The notes beneath the pieces are model-generated. The model was given only the letters and a program-made list of their open reading frames with translations, was not told where the DNA came from and did not search any database. The translations under genes and the position numbers were made by a program. Positions 14,177 through 21,327 of a DNA stretch of 64,000 bases are shown here, one piece after another (positions within the stretch are counted from its first letter, which is position 1; each line of letters starts with the position of its first letter). The DNA comes from a virus: positions 62,001 through 126,000 of IMG/VR virus record IMGVR_UViG_3300022213_000237. The stretch is one strand, 5' to 3'.

Positions 14177-14487
14177 TAGGGCCTCAAACCCAGCTCGATC
14201 TGAGTCAAATACAACCTGAATTCGGCGGCTTGAGACTTTAAGTCTCTGATTTCTTTATATATAGAGTCCCGCCTTTCCTTAATCGCGAGCAAAGTAGCAT
14301 CGACATCCACCTCTGAGGAGAGGGATTCGCGCTCGTCAACTAAGGCTCGTTGGGCGTTATCCAGATTGAAAATGACGTGATACTCCAACCAAGTTATCCT
14401 GTCTCGAATCAGACGAAGTTGTAGTCTAGCGTTCCCGACTTTACGCCACCGTAGCCACCACGTCTTTAAATTTTCCCATCTACTCAT
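14173..14487 (-). CDS. coiled-coil protein, 104 aa
   Basis: 104 residues beginning MSRWENLKTWWLRWRKVGN. Most of the chain is a predicted coiled coil of two long helices (about 25-95) ending in a short loop. The start lies 8 nt inside the end of the AAA ATPase gene, so the two are coupled. Possibly an adaptor for that ATPase, by position only. Confidence 0.7.
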   Translation of the reverse strand: MSRWENLKTWWLRWRKVGNARLQLRLIRDRITWLEYHVIFNLDNAQRALVDERESLSSEVDVDATLLAIKERRDSIYKEIRDLKSQAAEFRLYLTQIELGLRPY

Positions 14488-15382
14488 CAGTCAAATCCTT
14501 ACCACGAAGACGTTTGATTTCGGCCTCTAGGTCTCCATCTAGGATCGAAACGGCCACAATCAATTCCTTCAAGTGTGCCATGCTTAGCCCTTTAGACCTT
14601 CTAACCCATAGGTCCAAGGTCAAGTCATTTTTGCATACACCTCGGCTCTTAAGGTATTCCCGACGCATTTCCGCGTTGGGAGCCCCAATTTCAATAATCT
14701 TATCGAATCGAGAGGGCCTATTAGAAATTCGTTCTGGAATACGAGACAGGTAGTTGGTGGTGGCAATATACACTACTCCACCAATTGAGGTGTCGCCGTC
14801 AAGCAGGGCCAAAAGCTGGGATTCGCCAAACCGGAGAAGATTGTCGAGATCCTCCATCACCACCACTAATTGGCGAGTGGGTTCGATGGCACGGAAACTT
14901 GTTAACATCAAAGATAAGCCGTTTGGGTCTTCGGGGGCCATAATAACGACTCCATCTTTTTCGATGGTATCACTCATAACGTGATTAAGCGTAGATGTTT
15001 TACCCGTACCAGGAGGCCCATGAAGCAGGAACCCGCGCTTGTGGATAAAACCGTACTTACGGTATTTTTCTTCTAGGGTCCAGAAGCGGTCGATTTCGGA
15101 AATTACCTCCTTAGCCGACGAATTCCCAGAACGGATGAGGGTGTCGGTGCTGATCGACACCGGCTGGAAGCCAAGATCGAATCCCACTTGACTTACCTTA
15201 TAGACACCGGCAGGTAATTTTGGGGTTGCGGACACGGGCATAGACGGAACAAAGCACCCGCCTCTAGTGTGGTACTCAGACACTTCTTGTATTGTTTTCT
15301 TTTTGTTGATCATATCGTTTTCGGTCTCTTCGTTTTCGTCGTAGTATTCACAGTCGTCAGAGAAGGTTATTACGTCTCGCAT
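14480..15382 (-). CDS. BCS1-like AAA+ ATPase, 300 aa
   Basis: One AAA+ module: Walker A HGPPGTGKTST (about 119-129), Walker B VVVMEDLDN (about 172), sensor ATTNYLSRIPE and RPSRFDKIIEIG with the arginine finger. The order and the RPSRFD signature match BCS1/spastin-type AAA proteins. The N terminus (about 1-90) is acidic then unassigned. It is a second AAA+ ATPase of a similar kind to the 9744-10934 product. Substrate unknown. Confidence 0.85.
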   Translation of the reverse strand: MRDVITFSDDCEYYDENEETENDMINKKKTIQEVSEYHTRGGCFVPSMPVSATPKLPAGVYKVSQVGFDLGFQPVSISTDTLIRSGNSSAKEVISEIDRFWTLEEKYRKYGFIHKRGFLLHGPPGTGKTSTLNHVMSDTIEKDGVVIMAPEDPNGLSLMLTSFRAIEPTRQLVVVMEDLDNLLRFGESQLLALLDGDTSIGGVVYIATTNYLSRIPERISNRPSRFDKIIEIGAPNAEMRREYLKSRGVCKNDLTLDLWVRRSKGLSMAHLKELIVAVSILDGDLEAEIKRLRGKDLTDE

Positions 15383-15389
15383 GATGGTA

Positions 15390-15527
15390 TCATACCTGCT
15401 GATCGTCGCCCTTACCTTGATGGTATTTATCCCAAAGCTTTTTGGCGATTACGCATAAGCTCCACAAAACCAGACCTCCCGGTACCAGGATTATGAGGAT
15501 TGCTAGAGCTATACGCCACCATTTCAT
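15390..15527 (-). CDS. membrane microprotein, 45 aa
   Basis: ATG at 15527 with GAGGT 5 nt upstream; TGA at 15390-15392. The product starts MKWWRIALAILIILVPGGLV, has one transmembrane helix, and ends in a charged tail (KLWDKYHQGKGDDQQV). The good ribosome-binding sequence supports it. Function unknown. Confidence 0.65.
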   Translation of the reverse strand: MKWWRIALAILIILVPGGLVLWSLCVIAKKLWDKYHQGKGDDQQV

Positions 15528-15584
15528 GCTACCTCTTACCCGACTGATCGGTATCAGCATCCGCCCGCTTACTTCAAAAGCGGT

Positions 15585-15689
15585 TTAACGCAAACGATAA
15601 ATCGCTAAACCCGCCACAATCGCGATAGAAGGCAGAGCCAAAATTACGGCCACGCCAATTAAACATTTTACCGCCAATCTCTCTTTCAT
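15585..15689 (-). CDS. membrane microprotein, 34 aa
   Basis: ATG at 15689, TAA at 15585-15587. MKERLAVKCLIGVAVILALP continues as one hydrophobic helix to AGLAIYRLR. Placed between the zinc protein and another membrane microprotein. The upstream GGA is weak. Function unknown. Confidence 0.55.
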   Translation of the reverse strand: MKERLAVKCLIGVAVILALPSIAIVAGLAIYRLR

Positions 15690-15730
15690 TTATTTTTCCG
15701 ACTTTTTGGTTGTGTTGGGGTCAAAAATGT

Positions 15731-16054
15731 TTAAAGCTCTTCTGCTGTGATTTTAAGTCTTTCTTCGCGTTTGGCTTTGGATTCATCCATGCTCTTCGAG
15801 CGTCGTAGCCCCGTGGCAAGGGTTCTTTTGGGCTTGATTTTACCCGCACGACAATCGACGCAATACGATTGAGACGAAAAACGGTTCGGTCTACCGTATG
15901 CGTCTTTATGGGTACGAACACCAAAGAACTTAAACCTTCGGATACGTTCGCATTTTGGACATCGCTTAGTTGAGGGAGCCTGCGCAACCACCCGCTTGCG
16001 TTGAGAGGTAACGTATGCTGCTACTCCGCGAGTCATCTTGAATTTTGTTGTCAT
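15731..16054 (-). CDS. zinc-ribbon protein of a three-member window family, 107 aa
   Basis: The ribbon CPKCERIRRFKFFGVRTHK...GRPNRFSSQSYCVDCR (about 32-69) is nearly the same as that in the 74-aa protein at 52194-52418, and a looser copy ends the 536-aa protein at 50576-52186. Four Cys should hold a zinc ion. The flanks are basic, suggesting nucleic-acid binding. A TTGACT/TATAAG promoter ends 7 nt before the ATG, and the GGAAC after it could also act as a ribosome-binding sequence. Confidence 0.8.
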   Translation of the reverse strand: MTTKFKMTRGVAAYVTSQRKRVVAQAPSTKRCPKCERIRRFKFFGVRTHKDAYGRPNRFSSQSYCVDCRAGKIKPKRTLATGLRRSKSMDESKAKREERLKITAEEL

Positions 16055-16061
16055 AATGTTC

Positions 16062-16091
16062 CTTATAGCAGATCTAGATCCAGAAAGTCAA
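16062..16091 (-). promoter_or_regulatory. sigma70-like promoter ending 7 nt before the ATG at 16054
   Basis: On the - strand: TTGACT (16086-16091), 18 bp, TATAAG (16062-16067), 7 nt, ATG. AAGGA overlaps the end of the -10 box, so if transcription began farther upstream that box would double as a ribosome-binding site. Confidence 0.6.
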
Positions 16092-16639
16092 GAAACTTTG
16101 GTGATATTTGCTTCGCCGATGGCGGGAATGGTGTAAAAGTCACCATGCGGATCCAACATGGGATAGCCCGGAAACGCAGTCCGCAAAGCCTTCCAGAGAC
16201 GATTTTTGGACGTCACCGGAACTTCATTGACGTGAAGGCTTGCGTTCCATCTTCTGCCGGGCACGGAACCTAGTTGTTGGACTCCGATTTCAGTATATGG
16301 GGTGGTGACCAACAGCACTTCTGGACGGTTTGGGTCTTGAAGCACTCGAATGGACATGATGCGGATAGCGATTTTTGACGCCAGTGTAGTAAAGCCAAGA
16401 TGCATGAGTTGGCGGCAAGCATCAACGGCATCCAAGCCGCTTTGTTTATCAGCAATTTCAAAAATAAGGGCATTCGCGAGGGCTCTGTTGTCGTCATTGA
16501 TGAACCCGTCGTATCCGTGTTTTTCTCTACAATCCGGGCCAATGCCCAGCTCCACAGACACAGCGTCTCTTAGGGGCCGAGCGCAGACTGCGCAGTGAGT
16601 GGCGAGAAGTTTAGTGCTTCGAAGGTTCTCGTAGGTCAT
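16088..16639 (-). CDS. protein with N-terminal zinc knuckle (DUF6011-like), 183 aa
   Basis: The N terminus has THCAVCARPLRDAVSVELG followed by GPDCREKHGYD, a CxxC...C...H cluster seen at the head of many phage and actinobacterial proteins of the DUF6011 type. The rest is helical (about 45-95), then beta-rich (EVLLVTTPYTEIGV, WNASLHVNEVPVTSKN). Probably binds nucleic acid; the role is unknown. The -10 box of a TTGACA promoter ends 7 nt before the ATG. Confidence 0.75.
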   Translation of the reverse strand: MTYENLRSTKLLATHCAVCARPLRDAVSVELGIGPDCREKHGYDGFINDDNRALANALIFEIADKQSGLDAVDACRQLMHLGFTTLASKIAIRIMSIRVLQDPNRPEVLLVTTPYTEIGVQQLGSVPGRRWNASLHVNEVPVTSKNRLWKALRTAFPGYPMLDPHGDFYTIPAIGEANITKVS

Positions 16640-16646
16640 GTGGATA

Positions 16647-16676
16647 GTTATACACTTAAACAGATCCGCATGTCAA
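16647..16676 (-). promoter_or_regulatory. sigma70 promoter ending 7 nt before the ATG at 16639
   Basis: On the - strand: TTGACA (16671-16676), 18 bp, TATAAC (16647-16652), 7 nt, ATG. No Shine-Dalgarno sequence fits in the remaining leader, so a leaderless mRNA is predicted. Confidence 0.65.
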
Positions 16677-16689
16677 GGCCTAAAACGAT

Positions 16690-16938
16690 TTACCGGTTCC
16701 GCCTCCTGAACTCACGCCTTTCTTGTTTAAGCCTAGCCTTTTCCAGCCTCTTCTTGAGTACCTCGGCCTTGATAACGCGTTCGGCCACAATTTGGGCCAC
16801 GAAAGCTAACGGTAGCTCGTAGCTTTGATGTCGTCGGTACGGTCGGACAGTGAAGGTGCCCGCTTCTCGGTTTATAAACACCGTAACGCTGTCTGTGCCG
16901 TCAAAACTCCAATCCACTTGAAATTTAGCTGTAGTCAT
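16690..16938 (-). CDS. hypothetical protein, 82 aa
   Basis: 82 residues: a beta-rich first half (FQVDWSFDGTDSVTVFINRE) and a strongly basic helical second half (KKRLEKARLKQERREFRRRN). AAGGATAAAT precedes the ATG. It is the first gene of the - strand run and is divergent from the baseplate gene. Function unknown; the basic tail would suit nucleic-acid contact. Confidence 0.75.
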   Translation of the reverse strand: MTTAKFQVDWSFDGTDSVTVFINREAGTFTVRPYRRHQSYELPLAFVAQIVAERVIKAEVLKKRLEKARLKQERREFRRRNR

Positions 16939-16981
16939 ATTTATCCTTTTTATTCAATAGCTTATTGTCTGCCAGCTTAGT

Positions 16982-17010
16982 CTTGTACCTTTATCGGCAG
17001 ATCTTGTCAA
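16982..17010 (-). promoter_or_regulatory. sigma70-like promoter with a normal leader (gene at 16938)
   Basis: On the - strand: TTGACA (17005-17010), 17 bp, TACAAG (16982-16987), then a leader of about 37 nt carrying AAGGA before the ATG at 16938. It starts the 16938-to-12671 run in the gap between divergent genes. Confidence 0.6.
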
Positions 17011-17026
17011 CCACAATCTTGACATC

Positions 17027-19480
17027 ATGCCCACAGTTCAGATCCAGGCAACCAATTCGGTTCCTGCCAATAAGCACAAATTTTACAGCTCGGACTACGC
17101 AATTAATGCGCAAAATTGGGACCAGTACATGCCTTACCAATTAATCATGGTCAAGGCCTCTGACCCAGATCCACAGACCGGAGAGGTGCAATACACGGAA
17201 CTGCCTATGCGTTTTACGCTACCAATTCCCCCGCAAGAGCTAACAAATGAAATGGCAATAGCGACAACGTTACAAGCGACTCTGACAGGCGTAAGCGCCC
17301 AGCATGGTGGCGCGCCATTTCGGGACATATCTCTTTCTGGCACTACGGGTATCAATCCATCCAAAATCCGTACCGATGAACGTCGCAACGTAGTAGCTGC
17401 GGCGGCAGAGAGCATTTTTGCGGGTACTATCCAAAACGCTTTGCTCGCACAACAATCAGCACAACAAGCCATTTTAGGCGGCTCGTTTCAAAACAACTTC
17501 TATCAAGGGATTACGGAGGGAGATGCGGACGAACCAGATCGCATAGACCGCACTTCCACCGGCTTCTATCAGATGCAGCTGATGGAAAGATTCATCGAAT
17601 CCTACATCGCTCTCAAAACCGATGGACCTGGCGTATTGGTCTCTTCAAAAGATTCACAAGCGGACGCGACCTTAAGAGATTTAGATCCAAGGAAGGTGCG
17701 GCTCGCTTTCTGTATCTGGAGAGAAGAAGCTATTTATTTGGTAGAACCAATGCGGTTTTCGAAACGTCGCTCGGCGCAAAGTCCCATGGAGTATATGTTC
17801 ACACTCCAGCTACGGGCTTATAAACGAATTCGCTTCGAGCGTGCTCCCGAGACATCAGCTCACCATCAGTTTGCTGGTCGTCGGCCATCTATCATTGCCG
17901 AGATTTTTAATCGCGTACGAGCCGCTCGTCGTCTGCTTACGAATCTGAATGACTCTATCGAGAGTATGATTTCCGACCCCGCCAATGTCGTTGGTGAAGC
18001 CATTCGAGAAACTAGTTTGTTCCTCGCCGAAATCTCCGGAGTCAAAGCCTCGCTTGCGGAGCTACCCACGAACATCACCGACGAAATGATTCCTGCCATT
18101 AGGTCTGACTGGGCGACACTTCGAACACGGTATTTGGCGGCAATCAGTCCATCGGTGGACGCTGCTTTGTTACAAACAAATGGATTGGCTCAACTCAAGC
18201 AACCATTAGACCAAGACATTAAAGACGAGCTATACACAAACGTCTTCCCGAATTTAAAGCCCGATCAACTGAGGCTGTCTCCCACCACTCGGACTAAAAT
18301 CAACAACGAGATTGAACGCGTGAAAAAATTTGGAAGATATGACTTCGAGAAAGCGCGCGACCTAGTACTTAAAGCCTCCGCCGACTTTGCAGATAGGGCC
18401 GGGGCCGGGAGCGTTACTTACGCCGAAGTCTATGGGCGTGAGGTCCCGACCGTGTTCACTACCCCCACTAGCACCACAATGGATGTGATTTTTGCCTTCA
18501 ATGAAATGGCAATAAACTTGGACCGTCTCGCTGTAAGCTCAAAAATCGACCCACCGGCACCGACGAGCTTAGAGTATATTGCGGGTCTCGCCGAGGCATC
18601 TGGTATTGCTTTCACGACTCCACGGTCAAAGTTGGCGGTGCCATTTCCTTACGGATTCACTCTCGAGCGCTTGTCTGCATTGTACTTGGGTGACCCCAAC
18701 CGTTGGCACGAAATAGTAGCCCTCAATGGATTGCGTACCCCATACGTAGACGAAGAAGGATTTCAGCTCAGTCTATTAGTGAATGGCGACGGAAACATCG
18801 TTGTCGTGAATGACAGGAAAAACCTTTATATTGGACAAACTGTTTGGCTCGCCGCCAATGCGGTACGACGCGAGAAACGTCATATTGTAAACATAACTGA
18901 AGTCACTGCCCAAGAATACGAAGTAACTCTTGATGGGGCAGCAGACTTAGAGCGCTTTACCGTATCGGATCAAGCAGTGCTTGAAGCTTTCTTGCCAGCC
19001 ACAGTGAATAGCCAACAGTCTATTTATATTCCATCACAGAATGAAGCTCCAGATGACCCACTCACTAAACAGATTCCAGGCGTCGATGAATTCGATGCGT
19101 TGCTACAGGTATCGGGCGTTGATCTGCTCCTGACTCCCGACGGTGACCTTGCAATTACTCCAGATGGAGACTGTAGACTTGCTTACGGATTGGCTAATAT
19201 TGTTCAAACCGTTAAGTTGGCTCTATCTACCCCAAAAGGGGCTCTGCTTCAGCACCCAGAATACGGGCTTGAGATTGTAGCCGGTACCTCTACTGCGGAC
19301 ATAAACGCAGACTCTATCCTTCAGTCCGTGGAGCAAATGTTTAATCGCGACCCCATGTTCTCGGGTGTGCGTTCCGCTTTTGTGGCCAAAAACGGTTCCA
19401 CGTTAACAATCACTCTCGATGTTGGTATTGCCGGGACTTCCAGCTTTATACCAATCACTGTGGCGATAAAGTCTACGTAA
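17027..19480 (+). CDS. baseplate protein with LysM and gp25-like domains
   Basis: 817 residues. The first 300 hold a structural module (PTVQIQATNSVPANKHKFYS; WREEAIYLVEPMRFSKRRS). Around 540-570 a LysM-like stretch reads FTLERLSALYLGDPNRWHEI. The C-terminal 130 residues (PDGDLAITPDGDCRLAYGLA then LSTPKGALLQHPEYGL) match gpW/gp25-type baseplate wedge proteins. The fused LysM and wedge modules suggest a hub-wedge component linking the tail tube and baseplate. No ribosome-binding sequence is obvious before the ATG. It is isolated on the + strand, convergent with the ClpP-like gene. Confidence 0.8.
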   Translation: MPTVQIQATNSVPANKHKFYSSDYAINAQNWDQYMPYQLIMVKASDPDPQTGEVQYTELPMRFTLPIPPQELTNEMAIATTLQATLTGVSAQHGGAPFRDISLSGTTGINPSKIRTDERRNVVAAAAESIFAGTIQNALLAQQSAQQAILGGSFQNNFYQGITEGDADEPDRIDRTSTGFYQMQLMERFIESYIALKTDGPGVLVSSKDSQADATLRDLDPRKVRLAFCIWREEAIYLVEPMRFSKRRSAQSPMEYMFTLQLRAYKRIRFERAPETSAHHQFAGRRPSIIAEIFNRVRAARRLLTNLNDSIESMISDPANVVGEAIRETSLFLAEISGVKASLAELPTNITDEMIPAIRSDWATLRTRYLAAISPSVDAALLQTNGLAQLKQPLDQDIKDELYTNVFPNLKPDQLRLSPTTRTKINNEIERVKKFGRYDFEKARDLVLKASADFADRAGAGSVTYAEVYGREVPTVFTTPTSTTMDVIFAFNEMAINLDRLAVSSKIDPPAPTSLEYIAGLAEASGIAFTTPRSKLAVPFPYGFTLERLSALYLGDPNRWHEIVALNGLRTPYVDEEGFQLSLLVNGDGNIVVVNDRKNLYIGQTVWLAANAVRREKRHIVNITEVTAQEYEVTLDGAADLERFTVSDQAVLEAFLPATVNSQQSIYIPSQNEAPDDPLTKQIPGVDEFDALLQVSGVDLLLTPDGDLAITPDGDCRLAYGLANIVQTVKLALSTPKGALLQHPEYGLEIVAGTSTADINADSILQSVEQMFNRDPMFSGVRSAFVAKNGSTLTITLDVGIAGTSSFIPITVAIKST

Positions 19481-19486
19481 ACTGAG

Positions 19487-20041
19487 TTACGGTTGTGGTA
19501 CGACTCGGTCGACGAAACCACGTGCTAGCGCTTCATCCCAATTCATCCACCACTGGAGACCGCCCACCGTGTTGGCATGCGCTTCTTCAAACGAGGCGTT
19601 TGTTCGGTGGATAGTGTGTTCGAGGAGGGCACGGTTGAGCGCCTTCATCATGGCCACCACCGCTTGCCAATTATTGGGATTACCTTCCATTACACCCGAA
19701 AGCGAAATCTCATGCGCCATTAACGTTGAGCGTTTGGTCATCAAACGGACGTCACAGCTTTGGAGGATGTATAAGGCCATGGACGCGGCCATGCCATCAA
19801 CCACGCACGCGACCGTGCCATCATGCTGTTCGATTGCTTTCGAGAGGGCGAGACCTGCGGGTACTGAACCACCGGGGGAGTCGATTACGATTACGACGTT
19901 ACCGGGAGACTCAAGGGCTTCGATTAGAGGGTCTACAGATTCGTCTGTGACCACGGTATCTAGGCTAAGGTAGTTTGTTTGATTGGCGTGGGCTGGTGTC
20001 GTACACGCGAACAGGAGCAGTAGGGCAAAGAGCTTTCTCAT
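19487..20041 (-). CDS. ClpP/SppA-like serine protease with signal peptide
   Basis: 184 residues. An N-terminal signal sequence (MRKLFALLLLFACTTPAHA) is followed by a ClpP-crotonase fold: IVIDSPGGSVPAGLAL (oxyanion region), DGMAASMALYI (catalytic Ser 87) and MAHEISLSG (catalytic His 110). Cytoplasmic ClpP lacks an export signal, so this copy probably works in the periplasm, cutting envelope proteins or acting like signal-peptide peptidase. Its start overlaps the RNase H gene by ATGA. A second ClpP-type protease, without a signal, is at 47063-47599. Confidence 0.85.
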   Translation of the reverse strand: MRKLFALLLLFACTTPAHANQTNYLSLDTVVTDESVDPLIEALESPGNVVIVIDSPGGSVPAGLALSKAIEQHDGTVACVVDGMAASMALYILQSCDVRLMTKRSTLMAHEISLSGVMEGNPNNWQAVVAMMKALNRALLEHTIHRTNASFEEAHANTVGGLQWWMNWDEALARGFVDRVVPQP

Positions 20042-20493
20042 CTAGATGGAGATTGTGGCTCGATCTGGGCCTTAATCTCGGCTTTGCCCCTGCCAGCTAG
20101 AGAATCCGCCCTTTCGTTCCAGGTGTTCCCCTGATGCCCTCGTACCCATCGGGTCCGGACTTTTAGTTCGTCGTGCAGGTAACGTATTCGTTCCGCCAAT
20201 TCCAGATTAGCAGAAGGCGTGTATCCTCCAGATGCCAGGCCTAAAACATACTGAGAGTCGGACACCAACTCGATCATTTCTTCGGGCCCAATTTCGCCAA
20301 AGGCTTTGCACAATATCACCGCCTCAAGACCCTTAATTGCGGCAGTTAACTCCATGCAATTATTAGTGGTTTTTGGATCTCCACCGTAGTCCGCGTACAG
20401 CACCTGGGTCTCGTCTCGCACCATCACCCAGGCCCAACCTCCAGGCTTACCACCCCGAGAGGAGCTACTGCCGTCAGAATATACGGAAATCAT
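20038..20493 (-). CDS. rnhA: ribonuclease HI
   Basis: 151 residues from the start at 20493 (MISVYSDGSSSSRGGKPGGW); the longer frame to 20577 overlaps the upstream gene. All catalytic residues are visible: D7 in YSDGS, E48 in NCMELTAA, D79 in VSDSQYV, D130 in NERAD, plus H120 in RGHQGNTW. Removes RNA primers or RNA-DNA hybrids during replication. A match to bacterial RNase HI in size. Confidence 0.93.
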   Translation of the reverse strand: MISVYSDGSSSSRGGKPGGWAWVMVRDETQVLYADYGGDPKTTNNCMELTAAIKGLEAVILCKAFGEIGPEEMIELVSDSQYVLGLASGGYTPSANLELAERIRYLHDELKVRTRWVRGHQGNTWNERADSLAGRGKAEIKAQIEPQSPSR

Positions 20494-20500
20494 AAGAGTA

Positions 20501-20788
20501 TTACTGGTTTTCGCGCATCCACAACGTGCCCCCGTCATACTTAACAATACCCAAAAAACGCAAATTCTCTGGATCAAAACTTTCCCCAGACGAGTATCGG
20601 TGAAGCGTTATTGTCTCCGTCTCACTTAATTCACCTAACGGTACGAGCACAATCAGACACAAAAAGGAATCAAACATAGATTCTACTGTGTGCATCTCCA
20701 AGACTTTGCTTCCTTTTGGAAGGTCCAATTTGGTCTCCGACGCCATTGGTTGTGGCAGCCGGTAAGTAAAAATTGTATGTTCAGCCAT
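20501..20788 (-). CDS. hypothetical protein, 95 aa
   Basis: 95 residues beginning MAEHTIFTYRLPQPMASETK, with a beta-rich pattern (KGSKVLEMHTVESMF; NLRFLGIVKYDGGTLWMREN). The layout (short strand, LPxGxxVL, late FLGxVxxxG) resembles a group of small phage proteins of unknown function. The function is not known. Confidence 0.7.
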   Translation of the reverse strand: MAEHTIFTYRLPQPMASETKLDLPKGSKVLEMHTVESMFDSFLCLIVLVPLGELSETETITLHRYSSGESFDPENLRFLGIVKYDGGTLWMRENQ

Positions 20789-20800
20789 ACTCCGTAATAG

Positions 20801-21100
20801 CTAGGCGATCGCCTTGCGACTCACGATCCAAAACTGCTGTTCAATTTGGATGACATCGCCGTCGTCCATGGTGTCGAAGATGTAGCGTTCGCACATTTGC
20901 AAATCCACCGGCTTCTCGTTCTTCTGGAAAAATTGCTGGAGCATGCGATAAAGTTCCTGGACGGTATCCTCTTTGCTCCATCCACACTCTTCGTTCAGGT
21001 GCTTAAATCGAGCCGCGTACTCGCTTTTAGAGACCAAGTCTCGGACATAAAGGTCGTACGTTCCATTATCCCTACGCTTGACAAGGTATTGAGAGGTCAT
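20801..21100 (-). CDS. hypothetical protein, 99 aa
   Basis: 99 residues beginning MTSQYLVKRRDNGTYDLYVR. Alpha/beta composition; MDDGDVIQIEQQFWIVSRK at the end. No family recognised. No Shine-Dalgarno sequence; the -10 box of a TTGACA promoter ends 6 nt before the ATG. Confidence 0.72.
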   Translation of the reverse strand: MTSQYLVKRRDNGTYDLYVRDLVSKSEYAARFKHLNEECGWSKEDTVQELYRMLQQFFQKNEKPVDLQMCERYIFDTMDDGDVIQIEQQFWIVSRKAIA

Positions 21101-21106
21101 ACTTCA

Positions 21107-21135
21107 TTATTATCAAAAACCATAACTACTGTCAA
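21107..21135 (-). promoter_or_regulatory. sigma70 promoter ending 6 nt before the ATG at 21100
   Basis: On the - strand: TTGACA (21130-21135), 17 bp, TAATAA (21107-21112), 6 nt, ATG. It overlaps the 3' end of the small gene above it. Leaderless transcription is predicted. Confidence 0.6.
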
Positions 21136-21323
21136 TACATGGCCTCTTCGTATATCTCATCCAGAGAATCAACTTCAGCGATTCTACGGTCAGAAACCTT
21201 ATTTTGTTTACGCATTTCGGCCTGATGCTCAAGCAGACACTCTTGTGCTTCATCGCGTGTCTCGTGTTCGTGTTCACAGCAATCAAGGCCTTTGGACGTG
21301 AATTTTCCTACGGTAATGAACAT
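21132..21323 (-). CDS. hypothetical protein, 63 aa
   Basis: Start set at 21323 (MFITVGKFTSKGLDCCEHEH), 4 nt after the helicase stop. A CCEHEHETRDEAQEC stretch may bind metal, and the chain ends acidic (DSLDEIYEEAMY). It is translated after the helicase gene. Function unknown. Confidence 0.65.
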   Translation of the reverse strand: MFITVGKFTSKGLDCCEHEHETRDEAQECLLEHQAEMRKQNKVSDRRIAEVDSLDEIYEEAMY

Positions 21324-21327
21324 AATT

